Made by a program: the position numbers and the translations under genes. A stretch of 64,000 bases of DNA, taken from Campylobacter subantarcticus LMG 24377 (GTDB lineage: Bacteria; Campylobacterota; Campylobacteria; Campylobacterales; Campylobacteraceae). The notes under the pieces were generated by a model. It was given only the letters and a program-made list of their open reading frames with translations. It was not told the origin of the DNA and did not search any database. Positions 28,654 to 37,431 of this stretch are shown piece after piece (positions within the stretch are counted from its first letter, which is position 1; each line of letters starts with the position of its first letter). The stretch is from assembly GCF_000816305.1 (NCBI RefSeq), contig NZ_CP007773.1, positions 1,612,001 to 1,676,000 of the forward strand, given 5' to 3'.

Positions 28654-29252
28654 GTGCGGTATTTAAAAAATGCAAAATGTGGTTCATCAACAAACATTGC
28701 CTTTTCTTTGAAAAAATGAAAAGCATGCTTTGGCGGAAAGATTTTATCATCTTTACTGATTATGGCTTTATCCCAAGTGAAATTTTCATTTAAGTCTTTA
28801 GTGCAAAACTCATATAAACTTAAAAGCTCCGCTTTTAAATACTCATTTTTTTCAAAGTAAAATTCATCACTTAAACTCATTCTTTTTTCAAATAAATTCG
28901 CTTTAAAATCTTCCAAGGCAAATCTTTTCATCGTTAGTTTAAAAATGGCTTTTTTGATCCCAAATTCATCATCTATAGGTAAATTGGTGCCATTTATGGC
29001 TATTTTTTTATCAAATTTTATATCTTTTAAAAGTTTACTCGCGACGCAAACTCCCATAGAAAAACCAACAAGGGTGATTTTTTCAAATTTATGAAGATCA
29101 AATTCCCAATCAAAACTCGTATAATCATACACCATTAAAACATTTACATCGCTTTTTAAATGTGCAAAATGGCTAAAATGCGAGCAAAACCCTGAAAAAA
29201 ACAAAATCAACTCACGCGAACTTGCATTTTCATGTAAAAAATGAGTTTTCAA
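28626..29252 (-). CDS. bioG: Pimeloyl-ACP methyl ester esterase BioG
   Basis: An alpha/beta hydrolase that removes the methyl ester from pimeloyl-ACP, the BioH-equivalent step. It is 208 residues with the nucleophile elbow GFSMGV, FFSGFCSHFSHF near the oxyanion region, and a C-terminal catalytic-type histidine in DEPHFAFF. The gene starts with TTG overlapping the bioF stop (TTGA), so translation is coupled. BioG is the esterase commonly paired with bioC in Campylobacter and Haemophilus. Confidence 0.9.
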   Translation of the reverse strand: MKTHFLHENASSRELILFFSGFCSHFSHFAHLKSDVNVLMVYDYTSFDWEFDLHKFEKITLVGFSMGVCVASKLLKDIKFDKKIAINGTNLPIDDEFGIKKAIFKLTMKRFALEDFKANLFEKRMSLSDEFYFEKNEYLKAELLSLYEFCTKDLNENFTWDKAIISKDDKIFPPKHAFHFFKEKAMFVDEPHFAFFKYRTWEALCKLS

Positions 29253-30373
29253 AGTACCTCCAAAACCTTTTCTAAATCTTTTTTCACTAGCCCAGCATGC
29301 AAAGAAAAGCGAATTCTAGCTGTATTTTTAGCTACGGTTGGCTCTTTAATAGCAGGTGCAAAAATACCATTTTCTAAAAGCTTTTGTGAAATTTCACTAG
29401 CTAGTGCATTTTGCCCTAAAATAAAAGATATCACATAAGCCTCGCCTAGAACTGCACCTTTACTTGCTAAAGCATTTTTAAACCAAGTGCTTAACTCTAA
29501 AAGTTCTTTTCTTTGAGCGCTAAATTCATGCAAATGCTTAAAAACATGCAAAGTCCAAGCTACATTGATAGGCGCAATAGCAGTTGAGTATATAAAGGCC
29601 CTTGCTTTGTTGATAAAAAAATCTTTTTCATCACTTATCATACAAGCTCCCGTAGAAGCTATGGCTTTACCAAAGGTAAAAACTAAAAAATCCACTTCCT
29701 TTTCTAAGCCCAAAAATTTCACATAACCCAAACCATCATCACTAAAACACCCTATGCTATGAGCTTCATCAATGTAAATTTTGATATTTTTAAATTCTTT
29801 TTTTAAATTTATGAATTCTTTTATAGGTGCAAAATCTCCATCCATACTAAATAACGCTTCACTTACGATGATGATATTTTCAAATTCTTTATGGTGTTTT
29901 TGCACTAAGCTTTGCAAATGCTTTATATCATTGTGCTTAAATCTTATAAATTTAGCCCCGCCAAGCCTTAAACCATCGATGATACTTGCATGCACTTGTT
30001 TATCTGCTAAAAACAAAGTATTTTTAATGCTTGCTAAAGCTTGCAAACAGCTAACATTTAAGGCATAGCCGTTGTTAAAATGCAAAATTTTTTTGCCTAA
30101 TTTAGTTTCTAAAAAGCTTTCAAATTCATCAAAAATCGCATAATTTCCACTCAAGCTTCTTGAACTTGAACTAGAAAATTCAAATTCTTTTAAATGTGTT
30201 AAAAAATCTTGCTTTAATGCTTTTTCATTGCTTAAATTTAGATAATCATTACTCGCTAAATTTAGCAATTTTTGCCCATTATAAATGACATATTTTCCCT
30301 CATGTTTTAATGAGCGTAGAATTCTAAAATTATCTTGTTGTTTTAACTCATCTAAAATTTGTGCAATTTGCAT
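29249..30373 (-). CDS. bioF: 8-amino-7-oxononanoate synthase
   Basis: A PLP enzyme that condenses pimeloyl-ACP with alanine. It is 374 residues with NDYLNLS, SSSSRSLSGN, FNNGYALNVS, IYIDEAHSIGCFSDDG, and the PLP lysine in TFGKAIASTGA. Length is slightly short but normal for the genus. It is the first gene of bioF-bioG-bioC, separated by 8 bases from the Sel1-repeat gene upstream on the same strand. Confidence 0.96.
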   Translation of the reverse strand: MQIAQILDELKQQDNFRILRSLKHEGKYVIYNGQKLLNLASNDYLNLSNEKALKQDFLTHLKEFEFSSSSSRSLSGNYAIFDEFESFLETKLGKKILHFNNGYALNVSCLQALASIKNTLFLADKQVHASIIDGLRLGGAKFIRFKHNDIKHLQSLVQKHHKEFENIIIVSEALFSMDGDFAPIKEFINLKKEFKNIKIYIDEAHSIGCFSDDGLGYVKFLGLEKEVDFLVFTFGKAIASTGACMISDEKDFFINKARAFIYSTAIAPINVAWTLHVFKHLHEFSAQRKELLELSTWFKNALASKGAVLGEAYVISFILGQNALASEISQKLLENGIFAPAIKEPTVAKNTARIRFSLHAGLVKKDLEKVLEVL

Positions 30374-30381
30374 ATTTGAAC

Positions 30382-31113
30382 CTAAAATTGTTCTTTAAAA
30401 TTTGCATAAAGCATACACCCATCTTCATTTTTTAAGTCACAAGCTTTGCCAAAATACTCTAAAGCTTTGGAAATATCTTTTTTAACACCATTTCCAAACC
30501 CATACATAAATCCAAGGCGAATACAGCCTAATCCATCATTTAAATCGCAAGCTTTTTGATATAATTTGACTGCTTTAAAATTATCTATTCTTACACCTTT
30601 TCCACCTACATACATAGCGCCAAGATTGGTACAGCCTAAGCCGAAATTTAAGTCACATGCCTTTTGATACAATTCTACTGCCTTAAAATTATCCTTTTTT
30701 ACACCTTGTCCATTTTGATACATAAAACCAAGATTAGAACAACCCGAGCCTTCATTTAAATTACATGATTTTTGATACAATTCTACCGCTTTGAAATTAT
30801 CTTTTCTAATACTTTCTCCATTTTTATACATAAAACCAAGATTAACACACCCCTTGCCAACATTTAAATCACAGGCTTTTTTATAAAACTCCACTGCTTT
30901 AAAATTGTCTTTTTTTAAAAGCATTTCATCATACATAAAACCAAGATTATAACAACCAAAACCATTATTTAAATCACAGGCTTGCTTGTAATACTTCATA
31001 GCATTTATATAATCACCACTCTCATAGGCTTTAATTCCTTTTTCGAGTATATCCTCTTGTGAGTATGCAAAATTTGAAAATAAAATCGTTAAGATAATCA
31101 AAACTTTTTTCAT
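30382..31113 (-). CDS. Secreted Sel1-repeat (HcpA-like) cysteine-rich protein
   Basis: A 243-residue periplasmic or secreted protein with a signal peptide (MKKVLIILTILFSNFAYS) and about six tandem Sel1-like repeats of 36 residues. Each carries a C-x7-C pair (for example CDLNNGFGC), typical of Helicobacter cysteine-rich proteins with disulfide-locked helix pairs. Such proteins are usually interaction modules. The older beta-lactamase label for them is doubtful. It lies between bioF and bioA, but nothing in the sequence ties it to biotin. The DNA repeats (108 bases) are similar enough to allow copy-number change. Confidence 0.85.
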   Translation of the reverse strand: MKKVLIILTILFSNFAYSQEDILEKGIKAYESGDYINAMKYYKQACDLNNGFGCYNLGFMYDEMLLKKDNFKAVEFYKKACDLNVGKGCVNLGFMYKNGESIRKDNFKAVELYQKSCNLNEGSGCSNLGFMYQNGQGVKKDNFKAVELYQKACDLNFGLGCTNLGAMYVGGKGVRIDNFKAVKLYQKACDLNDGLGCIRLGFMYGFGNGVKKDISKALEYFGKACDLKNEDGCMLYANFKEQF

Positions 31114-31241
31114 ACTTTACCTCTAAATTTAAGATAAAAGCTAATTATATAAATATTTTCTAAATAATCCTTTTTCATTTTAAAGCATAAATTTGAGTAA
31201 AAATTGTAGTATCATTAGTAATAAAAATCAAAGAAGTAAAA

Positions 31242-32510
31242 ATGAATTTAAAAGAACTAGACTTAAAACACATTTGGCACCCTTGCACGCAAATGAGCGA
31301 TCATGAGTTTTTACCTTTAATACCTATAAAAAAGGCTAAGGGAGTGTATTTGTATGATTTTGATGAAAAATCCTACATAGACTGCATTAGCTCTTGGTGG
31401 GTGAATATCTTTGGCCATTGTAATGAACATATCAATGAAAAAATCAAAGATCAACTTCAAAGTTTAGAGCATGTCTTGCTGGCTGGCTTTTCACATGAGC
31501 CCATCATAGAGCTTTCACAAAGACTTTGCAAGCTTTTACCTTTTGATAAATGCTTTTTTGCAGACAATGGTAGTTCAGCCATAGAAGTGGCTTTAAAAAT
31601 GAGTTTTCAATACCACTTAAACAATGGCTCTAAAAAGGATAAATTCTTATCACTTAGCAATTCTTACCATGGAGAAACCTTAGGTGCATTAAGCGTTGGC
31701 GATGTAGCGCTTTATAAAAAAACCTATGAGCCTTTACTTTTAAAAAGTATCACAACGCCTGTGCCAACAAGCAAGGATTATACAAAAGAACTTGAAATTT
31801 TAGAAAGCATTTTAAAAAATCATCATCATGAAATTTGTGCTTTTATACTTGAACCTTTACTTCAATGTGCGGGCAATATGCATATGTATGAGCTTGGGTA
31901 TTTAAATGAAGCGATTAAACTTGCTAAAAGTTATGGCGTACAAGTGATATTTGATGAGATAGCCACAGGTTTTGGACGCACAGGGGAAATGTTTGCGCTT
32001 GATTATTGCTCACAAAGTATTGATTATATATGTCTTTCTAAAGCTATCACGGGTGGGTATTTACCACTTTCAGTGGTGCTTACTAAAGATGAAATTTATG
32101 AGAAATTTTATGATAGTTATGAGAGTCAAAAGGCCTTTTTGCACTCTCACTCTTACACGGGTAATGCCCTAGCTTGTGCGGCGGCTAATGCGACTTTGGA
32201 TATTTTTGAAAAAGAAAATATCATCACAAAAAATAAAATCAAAAGTGCTTTTATAAAAACTCAATGGGAGAGTTTAAAAGAATTTGACTTTTTAGGAAAT
32301 TTTAGAAATTTAGGTATGGTAAGTGCATTTGATATACAAAAAAGCAAATACCAAAGAGCAGGACTTGAAGTCTTTCAAAGAGCCTTAGAAAAAGGCTTGC
32401 TTTTAAGACCACTTGGAAATACAATCTACTTCATGCCACCATATGTTATCAATGAAGATGAGATTAATTATGTAGTGCAGTCTTTAAGAGAGATTTTCAA
32501 GGATTTTTAA
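31242..32510 (+). CDS. bioA: Adenosylmethionine-8-amino-7-oxononanoate aminotransferase
   Basis: A PLP transaminase that uses AdoMet as amino donor to make 7,8-diaminononanoate. It is 422 residues with [11 protein letters not shown] at the N-terminus, [57 protein letters not shown], and the PLP lysine in [12 protein letters not shown]. Divergent from the Sel1-repeat gene across a 128-base AT-rich gap. Its end overlaps the convergent bioD by 27 bases. Confidence 0.96.
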   Translation: MNLKELDLKHIWHPCTQMSDHEFLPLIPIKKAKGVYLYDFDEKSYIDCISSWWVNIFGHCNEHINEKIKDQLQSLEHVLLAGFSHEPIIELSQRLCKLLPFDKCFFADNGSSAIEVALKMSFQYHLNNGSKKDKFLSLSNSYHGETLGALSVGDVALYKKTYEPLLLKSITTPVPTSKDYTKELEILESILKNHHHEICAFILEPLLQCAGNMHMYELGYLNEAIKLAKSYGVQVIFDEIATGFGRTGEMFALDYCSQSIDYICLSKAITGGYLPLSVVLTKDEIYEKFYDSYESQKAFLHSHSYTGNALACAAANATLDIFEKENIITKNKIKSAFIKTQWESLKEFDFLGNFRNLGMVSAFDIQKSKYQRAGLEVFQRALEKGLLLRPLGNTIYFMPPYVINEDEINYVVQSLREIFKDF

Positions 32511-33056
32511 AAGCTTTTTGCACACTTTATCATCAAATTCTATGATAGGAATTTTAGCATAGTTGCTTATAAAATCCTTGCTAAAATTATCTTGGCTTTT
32601 TAAGATTAAAGCAAGGATTTTAATATCTCTTTGTTTGAGTGCTTCTATGCTTAAAAGCGTGTGATTGATACTTCCTAGATAGTCTTTTGCGACTAAAATC
32701 GTAGGATGCTTAAACGCGCTCATATAATCAATCATCGTTTTTTCATCATCAAGAGGCGAAAAAAGCCCACCAGCTAACTCGATGATGAGTTTATCACTTT
32801 GTGGAATTTGTATATCAAAGGCTTTGTAGTTTAAATTCTCTAAAATCCTACCTTTATGCGGTGAAGCAGGAGTTTGTAAAAACACACCTTCTTTAAAAAT
32901 CTTAGTTTTTGGGCTAAATTGAGCTATTGCCTCGCTATCTTTTGGCACACCTGCTTGAATAAGCTTAAAATAATCAAAATCCAATTCCTTACAAAGTCTA
33001 GCACTTAGATAAGTTTTGCCAACATTTGTGTCTATACCACTAATGTATATTTTCAT
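32484..33056 (-). CDS. bioD: Dethiobiotin synthetase
   Basis: An ATP-dependent enzyme that closes the ureido ring. It is 190 residues with the P-loop [37 protein letters not shown], and [12 protein letters not shown]. It is somewhat shorter than E. coli BioD (225) but all motifs are present. It is convergent with bioA, and two SMR genes lie just upstream on the same strand. bioB is not in the window. Confidence 0.94.
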   Translation of the reverse strand: MKIYISGIDTNVGKTYLSARLCKELDFDYFKLIQAGVPKDSEAIAQFSPKTKIFKEGVFLQTPASPHKGRILENLNYKAFDIQIPQSDKLIIELAGGLFSPLDDEKTMIDYMSAFKHPTILVAKDYLGSINHTLLSIEALKQRDIKILALILKSQDNFSKDFISNYAKIPIIEFDDKVCKKLLKILENLS

Positions 33057-33062
33057 TTTAAA

Positions 33063-33377
33063 CTATGAGAGTATTTTTAAACCCACAGTACAAGCAATGA
33101 TGAGAGCGATCAAAAAAAGCTTTAAAAAGCTTTTGCTTTCTTTGTAAAAAAGCACTCCTATGATGACCCCACCTGCTGTTCCTGCACCTGTCCATATAGA
33201 ATAAGCCACACTCATAGCAATACTTTGCATACTAAGGCTTAAAAAACCAAATGAAAAACCAAAACACACTATCAAAGCTAAAAGATAAAGCTTGTTTTTA
33301 GTGCTTACAAGCTGTTTCATGATAATCACGCCAAAAATTTCAAAAGCAGTCGCTAAGAATAAAAAAAACCATTCCAT
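33063..33377 (-). CDS. SMR-family efflux subunit (second of a pair)
   Basis: A four-helix inner-membrane protein of 104 residues. It has the functional glutamate in TAFEIFGVIIMKQL, SMQSIAMSVAYSIWTGAGTAGGVIIG and a C-terminal helix IALIIACTVGLKIL. It overlaps the partner SMR gene by one base, which suggests a heterodimer like YkkCD or EbrAB. Candidate substrates are quaternary amines or guanidinium; the sequence alone does not decide. It is followed by bioD after 6 bases. Confidence 0.88.
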   Translation of the reverse strand: MEWFFLFLATAFEIFGVIIMKQLVSTKNKLYLLALIVCFGFSFGFLSLSMQSIAMSVAYSIWTGAGTAGGVIIGVLFYKESKSFLKLFLIALIIACTVGLKILS

Positions 33378-33724
33378 TACTTAGTTTCCTTGCTGATGAT
33401 CTTAAGGCCTATAATGCTTAAAAGCAAAATGGCTATTAAAACAAGCTTGGTAATGGAAGTTGGCTCATTAAAAATAAACATTTCATTAAACACCACTCCA
33501 ACTGAACCAATACCGACAAAAACACTATAAGCAATGCTTACTTCAAGTCTTTCGCAAGCTTTTAGAAAACATATAAAGGATATACATATACCAATAATCG
33601 TTAAAATATAATGCCATACCTCGGTTGAGTATTTTAAACCACTTACCCAAAAACACTCAACCAAACCACCTAAAATAACCATAAACCAACCAAAATTAGA
33701 ACTTATTTTTGTTCTTTCTATCAT
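33377..33724 (-). CDS. SMR-family efflux subunit (first of a pair)
   Basis: A 115-residue, four-helix membrane protein with the essential Glu in GGLVECFWVSGLKY and SIAYSVFVGIGSVGVVFNEMF. The GGLVE...WVSGLK helix resembles SugE/Gdx guanidinium exporters more than EmrE. It is longer at the N-terminus (MIERTKISSNFG) than a typical SMR. The upstream gap of 64 bases before the chemoreceptor stop is too short for a guanidine riboswitch, and none was seen. Confidence 0.88.
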   Translation of the reverse strand: MIERTKISSNFGWFMVILGGLVECFWVSGLKYSTEVWHYILTIIGICISFICFLKACERLEVSIAYSVFVGIGSVGVVFNEMFIFNEPTSITKLVLIAILLLSIIGLKIISKETK

Positions 33725-33788
33725 AAATCTACCTTTTTTTTAAAAGTGCAAATTATAACTAAAATTACAAAACATAAGTTCTTTAGAG

Positions 33789-35783
33789 TTAAATTTTTTT
33801 ACTTTCAACCTCTTTGAGTATGGATTGAGAGATGTTTCCAACTGCTTTGGTAGCTTCATTTGTGAAATTTGCAATTTTTACATTTTCTTTTGTAACGCCT
33901 TCTAAATTAACAATTGCATCATTAATTTGTGTAATACTTTGAGTTTGTTCTTGCATTGAACTAGATACATCATTCACACTTTGCACCAAAATATTTACAT
34001 TAGCTTCAATCTCTCCTAAACTTTTTTCAGTTTTTTCAGCTAAATGACGCACCTCATCAGCTACTACCGCAAAACCTCGCCCATGCTCACCCGCACGCGC
34101 AGCTTCAATAGCAGCATTTAGGGCAAGTAAATTAGTTTGATCTGCTATATCTTTAATCACATTGACAATTTCTTTGATATTATCTGCTTGTGTTGCAACC
34201 TCTTTGGTTTTATCGCCTACATTTTGCATAGAGATGTTGATCTGATCTACCGCATGAATGGATTTTTCAAGCGATTGTGACTGAGAGTACGTCCCATCTA
34301 CTAATTTTTGCATCGACTCTTCTAGTTTTACACTTTGTAGAGTTAGTTCTTTTGCAAAAGCAGAAGATGAAATAAGCATTTTTTTAATCTCCCCACCTAA
34401 CACATTAGTAGTAACCTCTACATTACCTTTTGCGTTTTGAACCTGCGTAGAAAAATCCAAAGCTTTATAACTATCAAGCACTCGATCAAGCTCATTGATA
34501 TTTGATCCTATTTTCTCTTCTAAAACATCAAGCATATCATTTAAAATATTTTTTAACTCTACAAGTTGAGGGTTGATAGGATTTTTATCAATTCTTGCAG
34601 ATAAATTACCGCGTTCTATTTCTTTTACTTTTTGCACACTTTCAGCAACTGCTTCTTGGTCTTTATGTAAGTTGTTTTGAGTGTTTGTAATGCTTTGACT
34701 GATTTCACGCGCTATAACTGAAAATTCATCATTACCTTTGAGACTAATTTCTATTGAATCCATTTTCTTTTTATAGTTTAAACTATCAAAAAAGCTTTTT
34801 AATGTATTTTGTATAATGATGATTTTTTTTAAAAAATAATCTATCATACCACCCAAAATAGCAATAATAACAATCACAAATATCACTCCAAAAATAATCT
34901 GCGTAACAAGCAATTTATCAAAAACATCATCATAGTCTTTTAAAGAATTTGCAGAACACAACATCATTTCATTGGCTGTATTTAAACACACTGCAACACG
35001 TTGATCACCTTTTAAGGTGTATTCGATCAAATCAGTTGGCGTGTTAGGTGTTGCTTTAACTTCTTTTATAAAAAGATTAATTGCATTTGCTATTTCTGTT
35101 TCTTTGTTTAAATCAATATCCCCTGAAGAATGAGCGATCAAATTTTCATTATTATTAATCAAAAAAACACTATTGCTTGGAGTTATTTTTAACCCCTCAA
35201 AAGCTTTACGCATATCATCAAGAAAAATCTCCCCCGCTAACACTCCTACAAATTTTCCATCTATTTCAAGAGGTGTAGTGATCGAAACAACCATCTTTTT
35301 TGTAACCACATCTAAAAAAGGATCAGAGATGTTTGTCATTTTGGTGTCTTTTGTAAGTTTATACCACGCTCTTGTTCTAGCATCAAAACCATCTTTTTCT
35401 TGATTTAAAATAAAATGCTTACCTTTAGAATTCATATCTACATCAATCAAGCTTCCATCTTTTTCATAGCCTACATAAATAGCCGTAAAAGAATACAAGG
35501 TGAAAACATGCTCCAAAAACCTAGCAAGACCTTCCTCACTAACATCTTCACTAGCAACAATAGCTTTTGCTATTTTATCTATGTTTTCTTTTCTTGAATT
35601 AAAATAAAGCTCAATGAAACTTTTACCATTTTTCACACTTTCTTGCTTTCCGTGAGTAATGCTTTGTAAAATATCTCTTTTGGAAGAATGATAATTTATT
35701 CCTACAAAAACCCCAAAGCCTATACACAAGATCAAAGCTGTGAGTATAGAAATTCTTCTTGCAATAATCGTTTTAAAAATCAA
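33789..35783 (-). CDS. Methyl-accepting chemotaxis protein with dCache sensor
   Basis: A transmembrane chemoreceptor of 664 residues. TM1 lies at about 12-32, a periplasmic double-Cache sensor at about 35-290, TM2 at about 293-317, then HAMP-like and coiled-coil segments. The signalling tip is [33 protein letters not shown], near 550-585. In the distal pocket R138, W140 and Y141 match the amino-acid-binding signature, but F133, F156 and E185 replace the expected Tyr, Tyr and Asp, so the ligand may differ. It should feed the CheA/CheV/CheW system. It lies divergent from the asparaginase gene. Confidence 0.93.
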   Translation of the reverse strand: MIFKTIIARRISILTALILCIGFGVFVGINYHSSKRDILQSITHGKQESVKNGKSFIELYFNSRKENIDKIAKAIVASEDVSEEGLARFLEHVFTLYSFTAIYVGYEKDGSLIDVDMNSKGKHFILNQEKDGFDARTRAWYKLTKDTKMTNISDPFLDVVTKKMVVSITTPLEIDGKFVGVLAGEIFLDDMRKAFEGLKITPSNSVFLINNNENLIAHSSGDIDLNKETEIANAINLFIKEVKATPNTPTDLIEYTLKGDQRVAVCLNTANEMMLCSANSLKDYDDVFDKLLVTQIIFGVIFVIVIIAILGGMIDYFLKKIIIIQNTLKSFFDSLNYKKKMDSIEISLKGNDEFSVIAREISQSITNTQNNLHKDQEAVAESVQKVKEIERGNLSARIDKNPINPQLVELKNILNDMLDVLEEKIGSNINELDRVLDSYKALDFSTQVQNAKGNVEVTTNVLGGEIKKMLISSSAFAKELTLQSVKLEESMQKLVDGTYSQSQSLEKSIHAVDQINISMQNVGDKTKEVATQADNIKEIVNVIKDIADQTNLLALNAAIEAARAGEHGRGFAVVADEVRHLAEKTEKSLGEIEANVNILVQSVNDVSSSMQEQTQSITQINDAIVNLEGVTKENVKIANFTNEATKAVGNISQSILKEVESKKI

Positions 35784-35936
35784 AAAATACCTCCATATTG
35801 TAATAATTTTTAAACATTATAATGTAATTGTTAATAATTTATTGATTTATATTAATAAAATAGAAAAAATATAAATATTTTGTTTTAAATTTTCACATTT
35901 TGTTATATAAATTAATTTGTATTTAATTTTATTATT

Positions 35937-35944
35937 TATAAAAT
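35937..35944 (+). promoter_or_regulatory. Putative -10 region of the asparaginase gene
   Basis: TATAAAAT in an A/T-periodic region 33 bases before the ATG. A strong Shine-Dalgarno AAGGAG is at about 35965-35970. The rest of the 193-base divergent gap with the chemoreceptor is low-complexity A/T with no other clear element. Confidence 0.35.
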
Positions 35945-35976
35945 AGATAAAGTAGCTTAAAAAAAAGGAGATAAAA

Positions 35977-37008
35977 ATGGGTTTTTTGGTAAATAGCAAA
36001 AAAGCTTTAATAATATTAGCTAGTTTGATATTTCTAACAAGTGATACTTTTGCAAATGACTTTAAACCTATTATAGTAATTCATGGTGGTACAAGTGGCT
36101 TAGGACTTACTAAAGAGGAATTTACCAAAAGAGAAAAGGTAATGAAAGAATCTTTAAAAACAGGTCAAAACATACTTGAAAAAGGTGGAAGCTCTGTTGA
36201 TGCAGTAATAGCTGCCATTAAAGTAATGGAAGATAGTCCTGAATTTAATGCAGGAAAAGGAGCTGTATTTACTTCAGATGGATTTAACGAATTAGATGCT
36301 TCTTTAATGGATGGAAAAAGCTTGAATGCAGGCGCAATAGCTATGGCAAGAACTATTAAAAATCCTATAGAAGCAGCAAGGGTTGTAATGGATAAAACCC
36401 CTCACACTCTAATAGCAGGAGAAGGAGCTGATAGGCTTGCTAAAAATAGTAGCTTAGAAATAGTTGATCAAAAATATTTTTATACAGATCATAGATACAA
36501 GCAATTCCAAGAAGCAAAAAAAAGTAAAGAAGTATTGCTCGATAGTGACAAAGCTAAAGCACACCTTGGCATAAACACCGAACCATATTTAGGCACAGTT
36601 GGCGCTATTGCTTTAGATAAAAATGGGAATTTAGCAGCAGGAACGAGCACGGGTGGAACTACAAACAAAATGACAGGTCGCATAGGCGATTCACCTATTA
36701 TAGGCGCGGGAAATTACGCAAATAATGATTCTGTTGCAGTTTCATGCACAGGAACAGGAGATATTTACATAAGAGCTGTAGCAGCACATGAAGTAGCATC
36801 TTTATACAAATACAAAAAACTTCCTATTGAAAAAGCAGCACAAGAAACTATCAAAGAAGTTGCCGCTCTAGGTGGAACAGGTGGTATTATTTCTATAGAT
36901 AAAAATGGAAATGTAGGATATGCTTGGACTAAAGACAAACTTGGTATGTATCATGGAGAAGCCAGAATTGGCGAAGAACCAAAAGTATTTTGGCCACTTG
37001 CAAAATAA
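35977..37008 (+). CDS. Exported Ntn-type asparaginase / isoaspartyl peptidase
   Basis: A T2-family amidohydrolase of 343 residues that self-cleaves before the catalytic Thr in YLGTVGAIALD (about residue 210). Support comes from the N-terminal PIIVIHGG, GSSVDAVIAAIKVMEDSPEFNAGKGAVF, the substrate loop GTSTGGTTNKMTGRIGDSPIIGAG, and GTGDIYIR. A signal peptide (about residues 1-26, ending DTFAND) sends it to the periplasm. Relatives hydrolyse beta-aspartyl peptides and asparagine. It is unrelated to the type II AnsB asparaginase of C. jejuni. It probably supplies aspartate for uptake. It ends next to the convergent YrdC-like gene. Confidence 0.9.
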   Translation: MGFLVNSKKALIILASLIFLTSDTFANDFKPIIVIHGGTSGLGLTKEEFTKREKVMKESLKTGQNILEKGGSSVDAVIAAIKVMEDSPEFNAGKGAVFTSDGFNELDASLMDGKSLNAGAIAMARTIKNPIEAARVVMDKTPHTLIAGEGADRLAKNSSLEIVDQKYFYTDHRYKQFQEAKKSKEVLLDSDKAKAHLGINTEPYLGTVGAIALDKNGNLAAGTSTGGTTNKMTGRIGDSPIIGAGNYANNDSVAVSCTGTGDIYIRAVAAHEVASLYKYKKLPIEKAAQETIKEVAALGGTGGIISIDKNGNVGYAWTKDKLGMYHGEARIGEEPKVFWPLAK

Positions 37009-37431
37009 CTAACGCAATCTAATCTTTTTTGTACCTCTTAATTTAAAAATTTTAGAGGCACTACTTTCAAAAAAAAACTCATCTACTTTTACATCTGCAT
37101 TGCTGATAGCCCATTGATAATTAAAGCTTTTTCCATGTTCGTTTGCAGAAGTAGAATAAAGCCAATCAAAATTTTTTAAAAAATTTATATGGCTACAATC
37201 TTTCACAACGCGTATTGCCTTGGAATTAGGGTATAAAAAAGTAGTTTTTTTGGATTTTCTTACAGTGTTTTTAAAATGACTTGGCACTCTAGTGAGTTTT
37301 GTTAACTCACTCAATTTAGCTGTGGTAATCAAACAAGCTTGGTCTAGAGGTCTTTTTTTTAAAGCATTAAGAGCTTTTAAGTCTTTACTTAAAAACCCTG
37401 CTGTCGTATCGGTTTGAGCAAGATAAATCAT
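37009..37431 (-). CDS. Short YrdC/Sua5-like protein
   Basis: A 140-residue protein with pieces of the YrdC fold: TDTTAGFL at the N-terminus, [14 protein letters not shown] (KxR-like), [12 protein letters not shown], and [13 protein letters not shown]. TsaC and Sua5 make threonylcarbamoyl-AMP for tRNA t6A. This protein is shorter than TsaC (about 190) and lacks the usual RxP-rich C-terminal part, so it may be a divergent paralogue with another role or a second YrdC protein. The start overlaps the carB stop (ATGA). Confidence 0.6.
   Translation of the reverse strand: MIYLAQTDTTAGFLSKDLKALNALKKRPLDQACLITTAKLSELTKLTRVPSHFKNTVRKSKKTTFLYPNSKAIRVVKDCSHINFLKNFDWLYSTSANEHGKSFNYQWAISNADVKVDEFFFESSASKIFKLRGTKKIRLR

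Noticed and set aside
30430..31010. CRISPR-like periodic repeats
   Set aside because: The 108-base period is explained by coding Sel1 repeats, and there are no unique spacers or cas genes.
30382..31113. Beta-lactamase (HcpA label)
   Set aside because: The Sel1-repeat family has been called beta-lactamase, but there is no serine or metal active site here. The true beta-lactamase is the OXA gene at 25100.
33725..33788. Guanidine riboswitch ahead of the SMR pair
   Set aside because: Only 64 bases are available and I found no conserved ACGR-type core or stem pattern.
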